Assembly (NCBI RefSeq): GCF_019793465.1
Contig: NZ_JAILYJ010000013.1
Location: 149,054 to 213,053 of the forward strand
Direction: 5' to 3'
DNA length: 64,000 nucleotides
From: Rhizobium croatiense
GTDB lineage: Bacteria; Pseudomonadota; Alphaproteobacteria; Rhizobiales; Rhizobiaceae
Below the pieces are notes generated by a model. That model saw only the letters and a list, made by a program, of their open reading frames with translations. It did no database searches and was not told the DNA's origin. Shown piece after piece: positions 1 through 8,900 of the stretch (within the stretch, counting starts at the first letter, position 1; every line of letters starts with the position of its first letter). Both the position numbers and the translations under genes were made by a program.

Positions 1-290
1 ACGAGACGGCCAAGCGCGGTCTTGGCGGCACGCAGCTCCTCACCGAGCAGGCGGACCAGCTCGCCGCGCTTCGGTGCCGGAACGGAACGCCATTCGAGGA
101 AAGCCTTGTGCGCCTCTTCGATCGCCGCCTTTGTCTCGGAAACGGTGTGTTCCCTGAGTTTGCCGATTTCCTTGCCCGTCACCGGCGAGGTGACGGAAAG
201 CGTGCCGCCATGATAGCGGCCGGCGTCGACGCCGAGTTCAGCGAGCAGCTTGGCGGTTTCGGTGGCGAGATCGAGGACGGCGATATTCAT
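1..290 (-). CDS. amaB: Aldehyde dehydrogenase, AmaB-like (partial, cut by window edge)
   Basis: Only the N-terminal 96 residues are present; the gene runs off the left end. It begins MNIAVLDLATETAKLLAELG and continues with SPVTGKEIGKL and an FLEWRSVPAPKRGELVR segment, typical of the ALDH7 branch (L-aminoadipate-semialdehyde dehydrogenase). In the pipecolate route this enzyme oxidises 2-aminoadipate semialdehyde to 2-aminoadipate with NAD+. The active-site Cys and Glu lie outside the window, so the exact substrate rests on context: it is the third minus-strand gene after hglS and the pipecolate-oxidase-like gene, 64 nt behind the latter. Family assignment is firm; the gene name is inferred from neighbours. 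Confidence 0.8.
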   Translation of the reverse strand, partial: MNIAVLDLATETAKLLAELGVDAGRYHGGTLSVTSPVTGKEIGKLREHTVSETKAAIEEAHKAFLEWRSVPAPKRGELVRLLGEELRAAKTALGRL

Positions 291-354
291 TGTCGTGGTT
301 CCAATCTTGTTATTCCAGAAGCGAGTTTCGCTTCTCAGAAGCGCTTGTCGGTTC

Positions 355-1638
355 TCAGAAGCGGGCATCGGCGAAGTGGGCGACCTGAGCGCCGGCTTCG
401 TACCATAATTCCTTGAGCGCCCGGAAGCTCGGTTCGGTGGGCGAGGTCAGGGGTAGCGGCAGATCGGCTTCCGAAAGCCGGCCGAGAATATGCTCGGCCA
501 GTGTCCGGCCGAAAACCGTGCCGGGGGCAATGCCGCGGCCATTATAACCCGAAAAGCCGATGACACCGGGCGCGAATTTATGAAAGCGCGGCAGCGCATT
601 GTCGGTCATACCGATCTGGCCGTACCATTCGCATTCGAATTCGACGTCGCCGATCATGGGGAAGAGCCGTTTCAGGGCGCGCTTGGCCCAGCCCTTGTGC
701 ACGGCAAGTCCGGTATTGCGCAGCGCCCCGACACTGCCGAAGACGAGACGCCCGGCCTGGTCCATGCGGAAGGAGGACAGAATGTCCTTGGTATCCCATG
801 CGCCCTCCCGTCCCGGCAGGATCGATTGGCGCAGATTGTGGCCGAGCGGCACGGTGGCGAAGTTGAAATAGGGCAGATAGACCTGTTCGTTGCGCACCTG
901 CTCGAAGGGGCCGGTGCTGTAGGCATCGGTCGCGACGATGATCCAGTCCGCGCTGACCTCGCCGTTTTCCGTCTTCACGGTCCAGCGGCTGCCGTTGCGC
1001 TCCGTTGCGATGACGGGGCTCGACGTATGGATGGCGACACCCGCCTTGACGGCGGCATGGCCAAGGCCGCGCGCATAGGCCAGCGGCTGCAGCGTTCCGG
1101 CGCGCATGTCGAGCAGCGAACCGGTATAGACGTCGCTGCCGATGCGTCTGGCCGTCTCCGCCGCATCGAGCAGCGTCACGGGCGCGCCGCGCGCCGACCA
1201 TTGCGCCGCGCGCGCCTCGATCTCCTTCAGCCCCTCCGCCCCGACCGCACAGTGCAGTGTGCCGCTGCGTTCGAGTTCGGAGGCAATCGCGTGTCTGTCG
1301 ATCAGTTCCATGACGAGCTTCGGCGCATTGCCGAGCAGCTCGAGCAGGCGTTCGCCATGCAGCGGGCCGAGCACGCCGGGCAGATCGTCGGGCATCACCC
1401 ACATGCCGGCATTGATCAGGCCGACATTGCGCCCCGCGCCGCCGAAACCGATCTCCTTTGCCTCCAGCAGCACCACCTCCGAGCCGGCTTCGGCAAGATG
1501 CAGGGCGGAGGAGAGGCCGGTGTAGCCGCCACCGACGATGACGACGTCGGCCGATACCGCGCCTGCGAGAGGCGAGGTAACAGGCGGTTCGGCTGCGGTC
1601 TTTTCCCAGAGGCCGTGGGAGCGCGGATCATTCAGCAT
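355..1638 (-). CDS. amaA: FAD-dependent oxidoreductase, L-pipecolate oxidase-like (DAO family)
   Basis: A 427-residue DAO-fold flavoprotein. The N-terminal dinucleotide-binding motif DVVIVGGGYTGLSSALHLAE (near residues 30-50) is followed by the acidic LLEAKEIGFGGAGRN segment, and the C-terminal part has GFSGYNGRGIAPGT, which contacts FAD in this family. Such proteins oxidise secondary amines or amino acids. Next to hglS and an ALDH7 gene the likely reaction is L-pipecolate to piperideine-6-carboxylate in lysine breakdown. It starts 67 nt after the hglS stop on the same strand, consistent with one operon. Another amine substrate (a gamma-glutamylputrescine-oxidase-type role) cannot be excluded from sequence alone. 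Confidence 0.8.
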   Translation of the reverse strand: MLNDPRSHGLWEKTAAEPPVTSPLAGAVSADVVIVGGGYTGLSSALHLAEAGSEVVLLEAKEIGFGGAGRNVGLINAGMWVMPDDLPGVLGPLHGERLLELLGNAPKLVMELIDRHAIASELERSGTLHCAVGAEGLKEIEARAAQWSARGAPVTLLDAAETARRIGSDVYTGSLLDMRAGTLQPLAYARGLGHAAVKAGVAIHTSSPVIATERNGSRWTVKTENGEVSADWIIVATDAYSTGPFEQVRNEQVYLPYFNFATVPLGHNLRQSILPGREGAWDTKDILSSFRMDQAGRLVFGSVGALRNTGLAVHKGWAKRALKRLFPMIGDVEFECEWYGQIGMTDNALPRFHKFAPGVIGFSGYNGRGIAPGTVFGRTLAEHILGRLSEADLPLPLTSPTEPSFRALKELWYEAGAQVAHFADARF

Positions 1639-1705
1639 GGTTCAGTCCGATCGGAACGAAATCGCGGTAGTTTAACCCATATGATGAAGCGTTGAAGCGC
1701 GCATT

Positions 1706-3118
1706 TCACGCAACGGTCTTCAGCTGCTGGCCGGCAAGGCCGAGCGCTTCCATCGCTGCATCCAGCGAGGCTGCCTGGCGCTCGGCATAAAGCGCCAGCT
1801 CGTCCTGAACGGTGGCGCCGAGTGCGGCCTCGAAGGCGTCGCGGTTCGAGCGCGTCGCATAATTCTGCTGCTGGTCGGTGCCGAGATTCGACTGGAAGAT
1901 GCCGGCCGCGCTGACGGGCAGGAAGTCTTCGTAGACGATCGGCGAGAAGACAAGATGACCCCTGGCGATCAGCGCTTCCGGATCGCCGGCCAGCGTGCCG
2001 TTGACCGCGGCGGCAATGCCTTCTGATGTGGCGGAATAACGGAAGAAGGCCAGGCCCTGCCTGCGCAGCTCGTCCCAGCTGTCCGGCAGCGCCTTGAAAC
2101 GCTCGGCGAGTTCCTGATCGTAAGCGCCGGCCTTGGCGCCACCGGCGCCGACCCGCACTTCGCCGCGAACCGAGGCGAGCAGCCGGTCGTAGAGCGCCCG
2201 GCCCTTGGCCGTCAGCGCCACGCCGCGCTGTTCGATCTCGCCGAAACGGGCGGTATGCGTCCCTTGAACGGCTTCCGCGTCACCGGCAAAGACGATCGCC
2301 TCCTCCAGCGCCTTGAAGCTCGTCTGCCGCAGCAGGATATCGCAATGACGACGCGGCGGCCCTTCGATGACGGCCTTCGGCGTGATGCCGCGTTCCGGCA
2401 TACGGGCCTGGACCGCGTCGATATCGAGCGTGCGCGGCGTCAGATGGTTGATATGCGGGCCTTTAAAGCTGACGACGTCGGCGATCAGCCGATGTGCGTC
2501 GTGCAGGCGCTTGTAGGTTTCGGCACTGACCGTCGCCTCGCCGTGCCAACGGAAGGTTTCAAGCGCCTCGGCGACGAATTCCGCCGCTTCCGCTTCGGTG
2601 AGGCCGCCATTCTGCTCGTGACGCTCGATCAGCGCGACGGCGCGCGGCGTATAGATGCGCCGCTTTGCCAAAATAGCCTCGGCTTCGCTGCGCAGTCGTT
2701 CGTCTTCGATCAGTTCCAGGCGCAGCAGTGAGGTGAAGACGCGGAACGGATTGACGTTGAGTGCCGCCTCGTCGATCGGCCGAAAACAGGTGGAATGGAC
2801 CGGCACGCCGGCAACCGAAAGATCGTAATAGCCGACCGCCTGCATGCCCATGACGGCGAACAGCCGGCGGATGGTGAAAAGCTCGTCCGCGGTGCCGAGG
2901 CGGATGGCGCCGTGGCGCTCGACATCGATGCGTTCCAGCTCGCCGGCGCGGGCCAGGCGCTCGCGCAGAGCCGGATCGCGTTCGAGGCAGCCGGCATTCA
3001 CATCGGCGACCAGTTCGATCAGCGTGCCGTATTGCGGCACCTCCGTCCGGTACATCTGCGACATCGCCTCGGTGAAAAGCGAACGGATGCGGTCAGTGGA
3101 AACGAAGGTTTGCGGCAT
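1706..3118 (-). CDS. hglS: 2-oxoadipate dioxygenase/decarboxylase (DUF1338, HglS/YdcJ family)
   Basis: A 470-residue member of the DUF1338 family. Characterised members (HglS) are Fe(II) enzymes that convert 2-oxoadipate to D-2-hydroxyglutarate with loss of CO2, the step after AmaB and transamination in D-lysine catabolism. Visible family features are the N-terminal EVPQYGTLIELV segment, the GYYDLSVAGVPVHSTCFRP segment that should carry a metal-ligand His, and the later GPHINHLTPRTLDID segment with two more His. A CGGAG Shine-Dalgarno precedes the ATG. It is the promoter-proximal gene of the minus-strand lysine block and is divergent from the LysR gene. Confidence 0.9.
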   Translation of the reverse strand: MPQTFVSTDRIRSLFTEAMSQMYRTEVPQYGTLIELVADVNAGCLERDPALRERLARAGELERIDVERHGAIRLGTADELFTIRRLFAVMGMQAVGYYDLSVAGVPVHSTCFRPIDEAALNVNPFRVFTSLLRLELIEDERLRSEAEAILAKRRIYTPRAVALIERHEQNGGLTEAEAAEFVAEALETFRWHGEATVSAETYKRLHDAHRLIADVVSFKGPHINHLTPRTLDIDAVQARMPERGITPKAVIEGPPRRHCDILLRQTSFKALEEAIVFAGDAEAVQGTHTARFGEIEQRGVALTAKGRALYDRLLASVRGEVRVGAGGAKAGAYDQELAERFKALPDSWDELRRQGLAFFRYSATSEGIAAAVNGTLAGDPEALIARGHLVFSPIVYEDFLPVSAAGIFQSNLGTDQQQNYATRSNRDAFEAALGATVQDELALYAERQAASLDAAMEALGLAGQQLKTVA

Positions 3119-3134
3119 CTTGAAAACTCCGGCT

Positions 3135-3224
3135 CATTCCGTTTTTGCAGGATGAAAGTCTTTACAACCGCTGCGAAGCAGGAAATATCGCTAATTCGGA
3201 AATAGCTCATTCTGAAACGGAATG
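3135..3224. promoter_or_regulatory. Divergent hglS/lysR control region with LysR-type boxes
   Basis: The short gap between the two divergent genes holds CATTCCGTTT (3135-3144) and its exact inverse AAACGGAATG (3215-3224), 70 nt apart. The right-hand copy also forms a local LysR-style box, ATTC-N7-GAAT, matching the T-N11-A rule for LysR regulators. The placement fits autoregulation plus control of the lysine operon. Seen in sequence; binding is inferred. Confidence 0.5.
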
Positions 3225-4130
3225 ATCATGATCACTTCGAGACGCTTTCTGCCGTCGATTTCACATCTCGCCGCCTTCGCGGCGGTCGCTCGCACCGGCA
3301 GCGTCACGGCTGCCGCGCGCGAGCTCGATCTGACCCAGAGCGCCGTCAGCCGCCAGGTGAGCGCGCTGGAGGAGCAGCTTGGCGTCGAGCTCTTCCTGCG
3401 CGAACGCCAGACCATGCGGCTGACGCTTGCCGGCGACAGTTATGCCCGCGAAATCCGCGAGGCGCTGCGGCGCATCTCGAGCGCCTCCTTGAACCTGCGC
3501 GCCAATCCGCATGGCGGCACGCTCAATCTCGCCATTCTGCCGACCTTCGGCACGCGCTGGCTGGCGCCGCGGCTCGGGCGCTTCCTTGCCGCCAATCCCG
3601 GTGTGACAATCAATCTGGCGACCCGGCTTTCGCCCTTCGATTTCCGCCTCGATTCGATCGACGCCGCGATCCATTTCGGTCATCCGCACTGGCCTGGCGC
3701 CGAGCTCGCCTTTTTGATGTCGGAGCGCACGGTGCCGGCCTGCAGCCCTGACTTTCTGAAGCAGCACCGGATTTCGGAACCGCAGGATCTGCTCACCGTT
3801 CCGCTTATGCATCTGACGACGCGCCCGGATGCCTGGGAGCAGTGGTTCGCCGGCAACGGCGTGCCCTTCGAAAACGTGCACGGCATGCTCTTCGACCAGT
3901 TCGCCACCGCCGCACAGGCGGCGATCGCCGGTCTCGGCGTCGCCCTGCTGCCGACATTCCTGATGCAGGAGGAACTCAGGCGCGGCGATCTTGTCGCCGC
4001 TGTCGATCGGGAGATGGAGAGCCGAGAGCGCTATTATCTCGCCTTTCCGCCCGAACGCGCCGACTATGCGCCGCTTGCCGCCTTTCGCGACTGGATCGTC
4101 GCGGAAGCCGCCGCCAATCCGGCTGCGTGA
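3222..4130 (+). CDS. LysR-family transcriptional regulator (GcvA-like)
   Basis: A 302-residue LysR regulator. The N-terminal winged helix (about residues 12-70) reads HLAAFAAVARTGSVTAAARE then LTQSAVSRQVSALE, followed by the substrate-binding domain with GGTLNLAILPTFGTRWLAPR. The C-terminal half resembles GcvA-type members. Two in-frame ATGs lie six bases apart; the second (3228) has the better-spaced GGA and may be the true start. Being divergent from hglS-amaA-amaB, with inverted repeats between, it is the obvious candidate regulator of lysine/pipecolate breakdown. The effector is not predictable from sequence. Confidence 0.9.
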   Translation: MIMITSRRFLPSISHLAAFAAVARTGSVTAAARELDLTQSAVSRQVSALEEQLGVELFLRERQTMRLTLAGDSYAREIREALRRISSASLNLRANPHGGTLNLAILPTFGTRWLAPRLGRFLAANPGVTINLATRLSPFDFRLDSIDAAIHFGHPHWPGAELAFLMSERTVPACSPDFLKQHRISEPQDLLTVPLMHLTTRPDAWEQWFAGNGVPFENVHGMLFDQFATAAQAAIAGLGVALLPTFLMQEELRRGDLVAAVDREMESRERYYLAFPPERADYAPLAAFRDWIVAEAAANPAA

Positions 4131-4198
4131 GGAACGGCTTGCATCGGCATGGCGCTTTCGACCATTATATCAGCCAAACAACCTCTGCAGGAAATCCC

Positions 4199-4435
4199 AT
4201 GAAGCCGATCTTCGTACAGCTCCAATGCGCCCCCGGCAAAACCTATGAGGTCGCCGACGCCATCTACCAGACCGAACTGGTTTCGGAGCTCTATTCCACC
4301 AGCGGCGACTACGATCTGCTGCTGAAGGTCTACATCGAGGAAGGCCAGGACATCGGCAAGTTCATCAACGACAACCTCGCCAATATTCCCGGCATCGTCC
4401 GCTCGCTGACGACGTTGACCTTCAAGGCCTTCTAA
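4199..4435 (+). CDS. Stand-alone Lrp/AsnC ligand-binding (RAM) domain protein
   Basis: A 78-residue protein made only of the Lrp/AsnC ligand-binding fold: KPIFVQLQCAPGKTYEVADA, then ELYSTSGDYDLLLKVYI and IPGIVRSLTTLTFKAF. It has no helix-turn-helix. Full-length Lrp proteins bind amino acids here and oligomerise through this domain; single-domain versions are known in many bacteria and may bind amino acids or modulate an Lrp partner. It lies 68 nt after the LysR gene on the same strand, so it may sense lysine or an intermediate for this locus. The role is inference. Confidence 0.85.
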   Translation: MKPIFVQLQCAPGKTYEVADAIYQTELVSELYSTSGDYDLLLKVYIEEGQDIGKFINDNLANIPGIVRSLTTLTFKAF

Positions 4436-4558
4436 AGCAATTTCAGCAAAAGTGTGCAGCGGTTTTGCCAGGCAAAGCGCGAGGCGCTTTTGCCGGGAAT
4501 TGCTTAAAAACAAAAGACAGAGCATTTCCGTGATTCGAAGAAAAACGGAAATGCTCTG
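4436..4558. repeat. Mosaic palindromic intergenic repeat (RIME-like), copy 1
   Basis: A two-module fold-back sequence. Module A has GTGCAGCGGTTTTGCC, an inner stem around GGCAAAGCGC/GCGCTTTTGCC, and outer AGCAATT/AATTGCT arms. Module B is a perfect 14-bp hairpin, CAGAGCATTTCCGT (4518-4531) with ACGGAAATGCTCTG (4545-4558). Related modules recur at 47252-47372 and 51523-51626. This fits the mosaic palindromic repeats common in Rhizobium intergenic DNA. Confidence 0.75.
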
Positions 4559-4661
4559 AGCTCCGTCAGACGCGGTTAACCCTTTTCGCGAAGAATCGCC
4601 TTTCCCAACGTCGCTGAAACTGCAGCTTAACGCCTGAGATATCTCATCGTTGCTATAAGAA

Positions 4662-4682
4662 GCCGCCTCGACAGGAGGCGGC
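4662..4682 (+). promoter_or_regulatory. Hairpin enclosing a Shine-Dalgarno before the glycosyltransferase gene
   Basis: GCCGCCTC (4662-4669) and GAGGCGGC (4675-4682) form a perfect 8-bp stem with a 5-nt loop. The AGGAGG at 4673-4678 lies inside it, directly before a GTG at 4683. If translation starts at that GTG the ribosome site would be sequestered. If it starts at the ATG at 4704, which has its own AGGTGG, the hairpin is only leader structure. Confidence 0.45.
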
Positions 4683-4703
4683 GTGCGCAGCGATAGGTGG
4701 AAA

Positions 4704-5882
4704 ATGGCGATCGTCGAGGCAGACAGGGTGCGCGAGAGGCCGCAGCCGGAAACCGCGCCGCTGATCGTCCATGTCGTGCGCCAGTTTTTGCCCAATCGCG
4801 GCGGTCTGGAAGATGTGGTCGCCAATCTTGCCCGCCAGACCGTCCGGCGCGGTTATCGCGTTCGTGTCGTCACACTCGATTCGCTGTTCACCGCACCGAA
4901 GGAAAAACTGCCGGCGCGCGAAGACATCGACGGCATCGAGGTGGTGCGCATTCCCTGGTCCGGCAGCAGCCGTTATCCGCTGGCGCCCAAGGTTTTCCGC
5001 CATCTGGCCGATGCCGATCTCGTGCATGTCCATGCCATCGATTTCTTCTTCGACGCGCTCGCCTGGGGCCGGCGGCTGCATCGCAAGCCGATGATCGTCA
5101 CCACCCATGGCGGATTCTTCCACACCCGGAAATACGCCGCGATCAAGAAGATCTGGTTCCGTACGCTGACCCGAGCTTCCGCACTGGCCTATCGGCACGT
5201 CGTCTGCTGCAGCGCCTCCGATCTCAAGCAGTTCTCCGAAATCGCGCCGGACAGCCTGCTGATCGAAAACGGCGCCGATATCGGCAAGTTCGCCGGCAGC
5301 GCGTCGCAGCGGCCAAGGCGCCGCATCGTCACCATCGGCCGCTTCTCGGTGAACAAGCGGCTGGAGCATCTGCTCGACGCGATGACCGTACTGAAGAGCC
5401 GCGATGCGGGTTGGCATCTCGACATCGTTGGGGCCGAATCCGACCTGAACCGGGCTGATGTCGAAGCCGCCATCGAAGGCCGCAACCTTGCCGGCCGCGT
5501 CACCCTGTACGTCTCGCCCGACAACAGCGCCATCCGGCGCATCATCGCCGAGGCCTCGCTCTTCGCCTCCGCCTCGGAGTATGAAGGTTTCGGGCTGGTG
5601 GCGCTGGAGGCGATGAGCGCCGGCCTGCTGCCGGTGCTGAATGCCAATGACGCCTTTACAATGCTTGCCGGCCGGCATCCCGTCATCAGGCTAGCCGATT
5701 TCACCCATCCGGAGACCGCCGCGACAGTGATCGAAGCGGCCTATGAAACTCTTGCGCGCCAACCAGATGTCGTTCGCGCCGAGCTGGTCGACGCCGTGCG
5801 CGGCTATTCCTGGGATATTGTCGCCGGACGTTATGTCGATCTTTATCGATCGCTGAACGTCGCCGCTGCCGACCGGATTTGA
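4704..5882 (+). CDS. Glycosyltransferase family 4 (GT-B fold)
   Basis: A GT-B glycosyltransferase of about 392 residues. The N-terminal half has RQFLPNRGGLEDVVANLARQ, the usual donor-independent loop of GT4 enzymes; the C-terminal half has RRIVTIGRFSVNKRLEHLLDA and the retaining-enzyme signature SASEYEGFGLVALEAMSAG with the E-x7-E pair. It probably transfers a hexose from a nucleotide sugar to a growing glycan on the cytoplasmic membrane face. The ATG at 4704 (AGGTGG just upstream) is preferred; an in-frame GTG at 4683 is possible. It converges on the flippase-fusion gene with only 20 nt between stops, and likely belongs to the same glycan locus. Confidence 0.88.
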   Translation: MAIVEADRVRERPQPETAPLIVHVVRQFLPNRGGLEDVVANLARQTVRRGYRVRVVTLDSLFTAPKEKLPAREDIDGIEVVRIPWSGSSRYPLAPKVFRHLADADLVHVHAIDFFFDALAWGRRLHRKPMIVTTHGGFFHTRKYAAIKKIWFRTLTRASALAYRHVVCCSASDLKQFSEIAPDSLLIENGADIGKFAGSASQRPRRRIVTIGRFSVNKRLEHLLDAMTVLKSRDAGWHLDIVGAESDLNRADVEAAIEGRNLAGRVTLYVSPDNSAIRRIIAEASLFASASEYEGFGLVALEAMSAGLLPVLNANDAFTMLAGRHPVIRLADFTHPETAATVIEAAYETLARQPDVVRAELVDAVRGYSWDIVAGRYVDLYRSLNVAAADRI

Positions 5883-5902
5883 TCCTGCGGCCTGAAATTC
5901 CG

Positions 5903-8900
5903 TCACGCTTTGGCGAGACGGATAATCTCATCGAGTACGAACCTGCGTGATTGCGGCGGCGTCAGATTGTGATCGGCGTCCGGCAGCATCAGCAGCCGCA
6001 CGTTCGGATAGCGGGAAAGCTTGGCACCGCGTGGTCCAAAGTGGAAATAGACGTGGTCGAGGCCAACGTCGCCTTCGCTGTAGATCAGCGTCAACGGCAC
6101 CTTGCGCTTGCCGAACTCAGCGAAGGAATGCCGGACTTCGCGGGCGATGTGGCGCCGATCGGGGAGGAGCTCGAGCAGCGGCGCGATCCATGGGGACAGA
6201 CGACGACCGGCAGCGATGACCATGTTCTGCAGCGCAGAGACGACATCCACCTGGCCGCGCAGCAGCCGCTTTAGCGTATCGAGCCGCGCCAGGCGCTGGC
6301 CGTAATCATCAAGGCTGCGGGGAACGGAGACAACATGTTCCTTACGCACCGGTATCTCAGGATCCCAGTAATAAACGAAGGGATTGATCGACACGACGGC
6401 CTTCAGCCGCTCATCGGCGACGCCGGCGCGGAAGGCGACATAGCCGCCACTGCATCGGCCGGCCACCATCACCGGGCCGGCGGCGATGCCCTCGAGCAGA
6501 TCGAGCGCGGCGACCGCATCGGCGGTCTGCGTATCGGAGTAGAGCACCTGCTCCGGTGCATCGGGCCGCGGCGGACTGTCGCCGACATTGGCGGAATCGA
6601 AGCGCAGCGAAACCACGCCCTGGCGCGCAAGCTCGCGCGCCATATCAACCGTCGTCCGCCCCCAGCCGGCGTGCCGGTCATAGGCCGTCGACAGGAAGAG
6701 CACGGCACTGCCGTTGATCTCGCCGGGCGGCCGGCTGACGACGCCGACCAGGTGACCATGGCTTCCGAAGCGGACCGGCATTTCAACAAAACCATCGCCG
6801 GCCAGCGGCGGGTTCTCGATTTCTGCCGGCGAAGGGGCGGCGGATGTCTCCACCGTGGCCCCCTCCAGCCAGGTCGTCAGCAGATCGACGACAGCCATCG
6901 GGATCTTGGCGAAGAGCGGATTGGTGACGAGCTCGTCATAGCCTTCGAAAACCGTCTGCTCGACATCGGCGCCAAGCGCCTTCAGTGTGTCGGCAAAGGC
7001 GGTATCGTCGGCCCTGGCGGGACGTTCGAGGATCAGATAGCGGGACGCCGCCAACCCCTGCGGCGAGGTGATGTTGAGCTTGCCGAGCTCGCCGGCGATC
7101 TCCTCGGGCATGACGAGCCCGGCGATCTGAACCTTGGCGGTCTGGACATGCTCCTTGCCGAGGCCGAGATCGGCATCGATGATCTTCGACCACATGGTGA
7201 GTTCGCGCAGATAGGCCCGGCCGCTCAGCACCGGCGCCAGCATGACGAGGCTGTCGACGCCGTCGATCGAAGAGCCGATGCGTTGGGCAAGCGTTGCGCC
7301 GAGGCCCTGACCGATGAGGACGATACGGTCGCAGCCGGTGAGCGACTTCAGCTTGGCGGCCGCCGCGCGGATCGAATTTTCCCAGGTTTCCAGCCTTGCC
7401 GGCAGCGCGTCGAAATCGAGCGCATCGCCGGTGCCGCGATAGTCGAAGCGCAGGCTCGGCACGCCGATATCCGAAAAATGCTCAGCCGCAACACGGAAAA
7501 ACTTGCGGCTGCACATCTCCTCGAAACCCCAGGGGCTAACGAAGAGCACGGCGGCCGACCGCTTCTTCACCCCTGCATTCTCAGGCATGAACAGGCCGAT
7601 CGTACCGTCGAAGACGACAGGCAGGGCAGCGCTGCGTCCAGCCCCCTCGGCCGGTTCGAGCGAGAACTCGCCGGGAGCGACCTTGGCGCGATCGGGATCG
7701 CCAGGAAGCGCCGGCGCAATGAAATTGATTGCGTGCCCGACCGGCTTGCGCAGCACGGACGGCATCTTGTCGAGAATGGAGCGCATGACGTCAACATCTT
7801 CGGCCGGTACGGCCCGCAACACCCGCAGCGCTGCGAAATAGCAGAACGTGCCGGCGATGATCGCGCCGACCAGTCCGGCCGGACCATGGACAAATTCCAG
7901 CGCGGAAATGGCGCCGCAAGCGCAGAGCACGGAGGCGAGCGTCACCTTCGTCAGGCTTCTATAGAGACCCGAAAGCTGGGATCCGAATCCGGTCTGTCTG
8001 ATCATCATCACCGACATTGCAACGAAGACGAGGATGCGCACCAGCGCGGCGCCCTCGGCGGCAAGCCTAGGTACGATCAGTAAACAACCCGCTACCATCA
8101 CCAGGCCACCTATCACACTGGTATTCAGGCGGGCGCGGGCCCTGTCCATCGATAGGAGGTAGAGGCTGAGGATCTGCATGAAAGTATAGGCGGGCGCCAC
8201 CAGCGCCAGCAGCGCCACCACCGTGCCGCTGCGGCGGAACGCTTCGCCGAACACCACGAGCACCAGTTCGCTGGAGATCGCCGCAAGCCCGAGGCTCATC
8301 GGCAATACGATGTAGGCCATGCTGCGAGTGACGGCGGCGAATACCTCGACCGGCAGGGTCGAATCGTCGCTGTTATGTCGCCGCTCGGAATAATAGGGTA
8401 GCAGGCTGCCGGTCATCTGAATCGGCAGTTGCAGCGCGATATTGGCGATCGACAGGCCGACGGCGTAGTAACCGACCATCTCCACCGACCAGAACTGCTG
8501 CAGGAAGAGCAGCTCGAGCCGGTTGAGGAAGATGGAATCGATAATGAACTGGATCGACAGGATGACGGAGGACGAGGCGAGGTACTTCAGCGAGACCCCG
8601 CACCAGTCACGCCGCGCCAGCAGGATCGGCAGTGTGGCGAAAAACAGCACAAGCTGGCCGAGCGCATAACCGACGAGAACCCCCTCGACGCCATAGAAAA
8701 CGGCGCCGGCTGCAACGCCGGCAAGCTGCACGATCGAGACGCCGACCGTCAGCTTAAAAAAGGTGCCAAGCTTCTTTTCCCCGATCAGGTAGAATTTGAC
8801 GAAGGATCCGATCGCCTGGACGAAAAACAGCGCGCCCGTGACCAGAGCGACGGACGGCGCGGTCTCTGCCCAGTGCATCTCCTCGGAGGTCAGGAAGAAC

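Noticed and set aside
6335..8083. A 582-codon open frame on the plus strand
   Set aside because: It is antisense to the flippase-hydrolase fusion and shows no recognisable domain.
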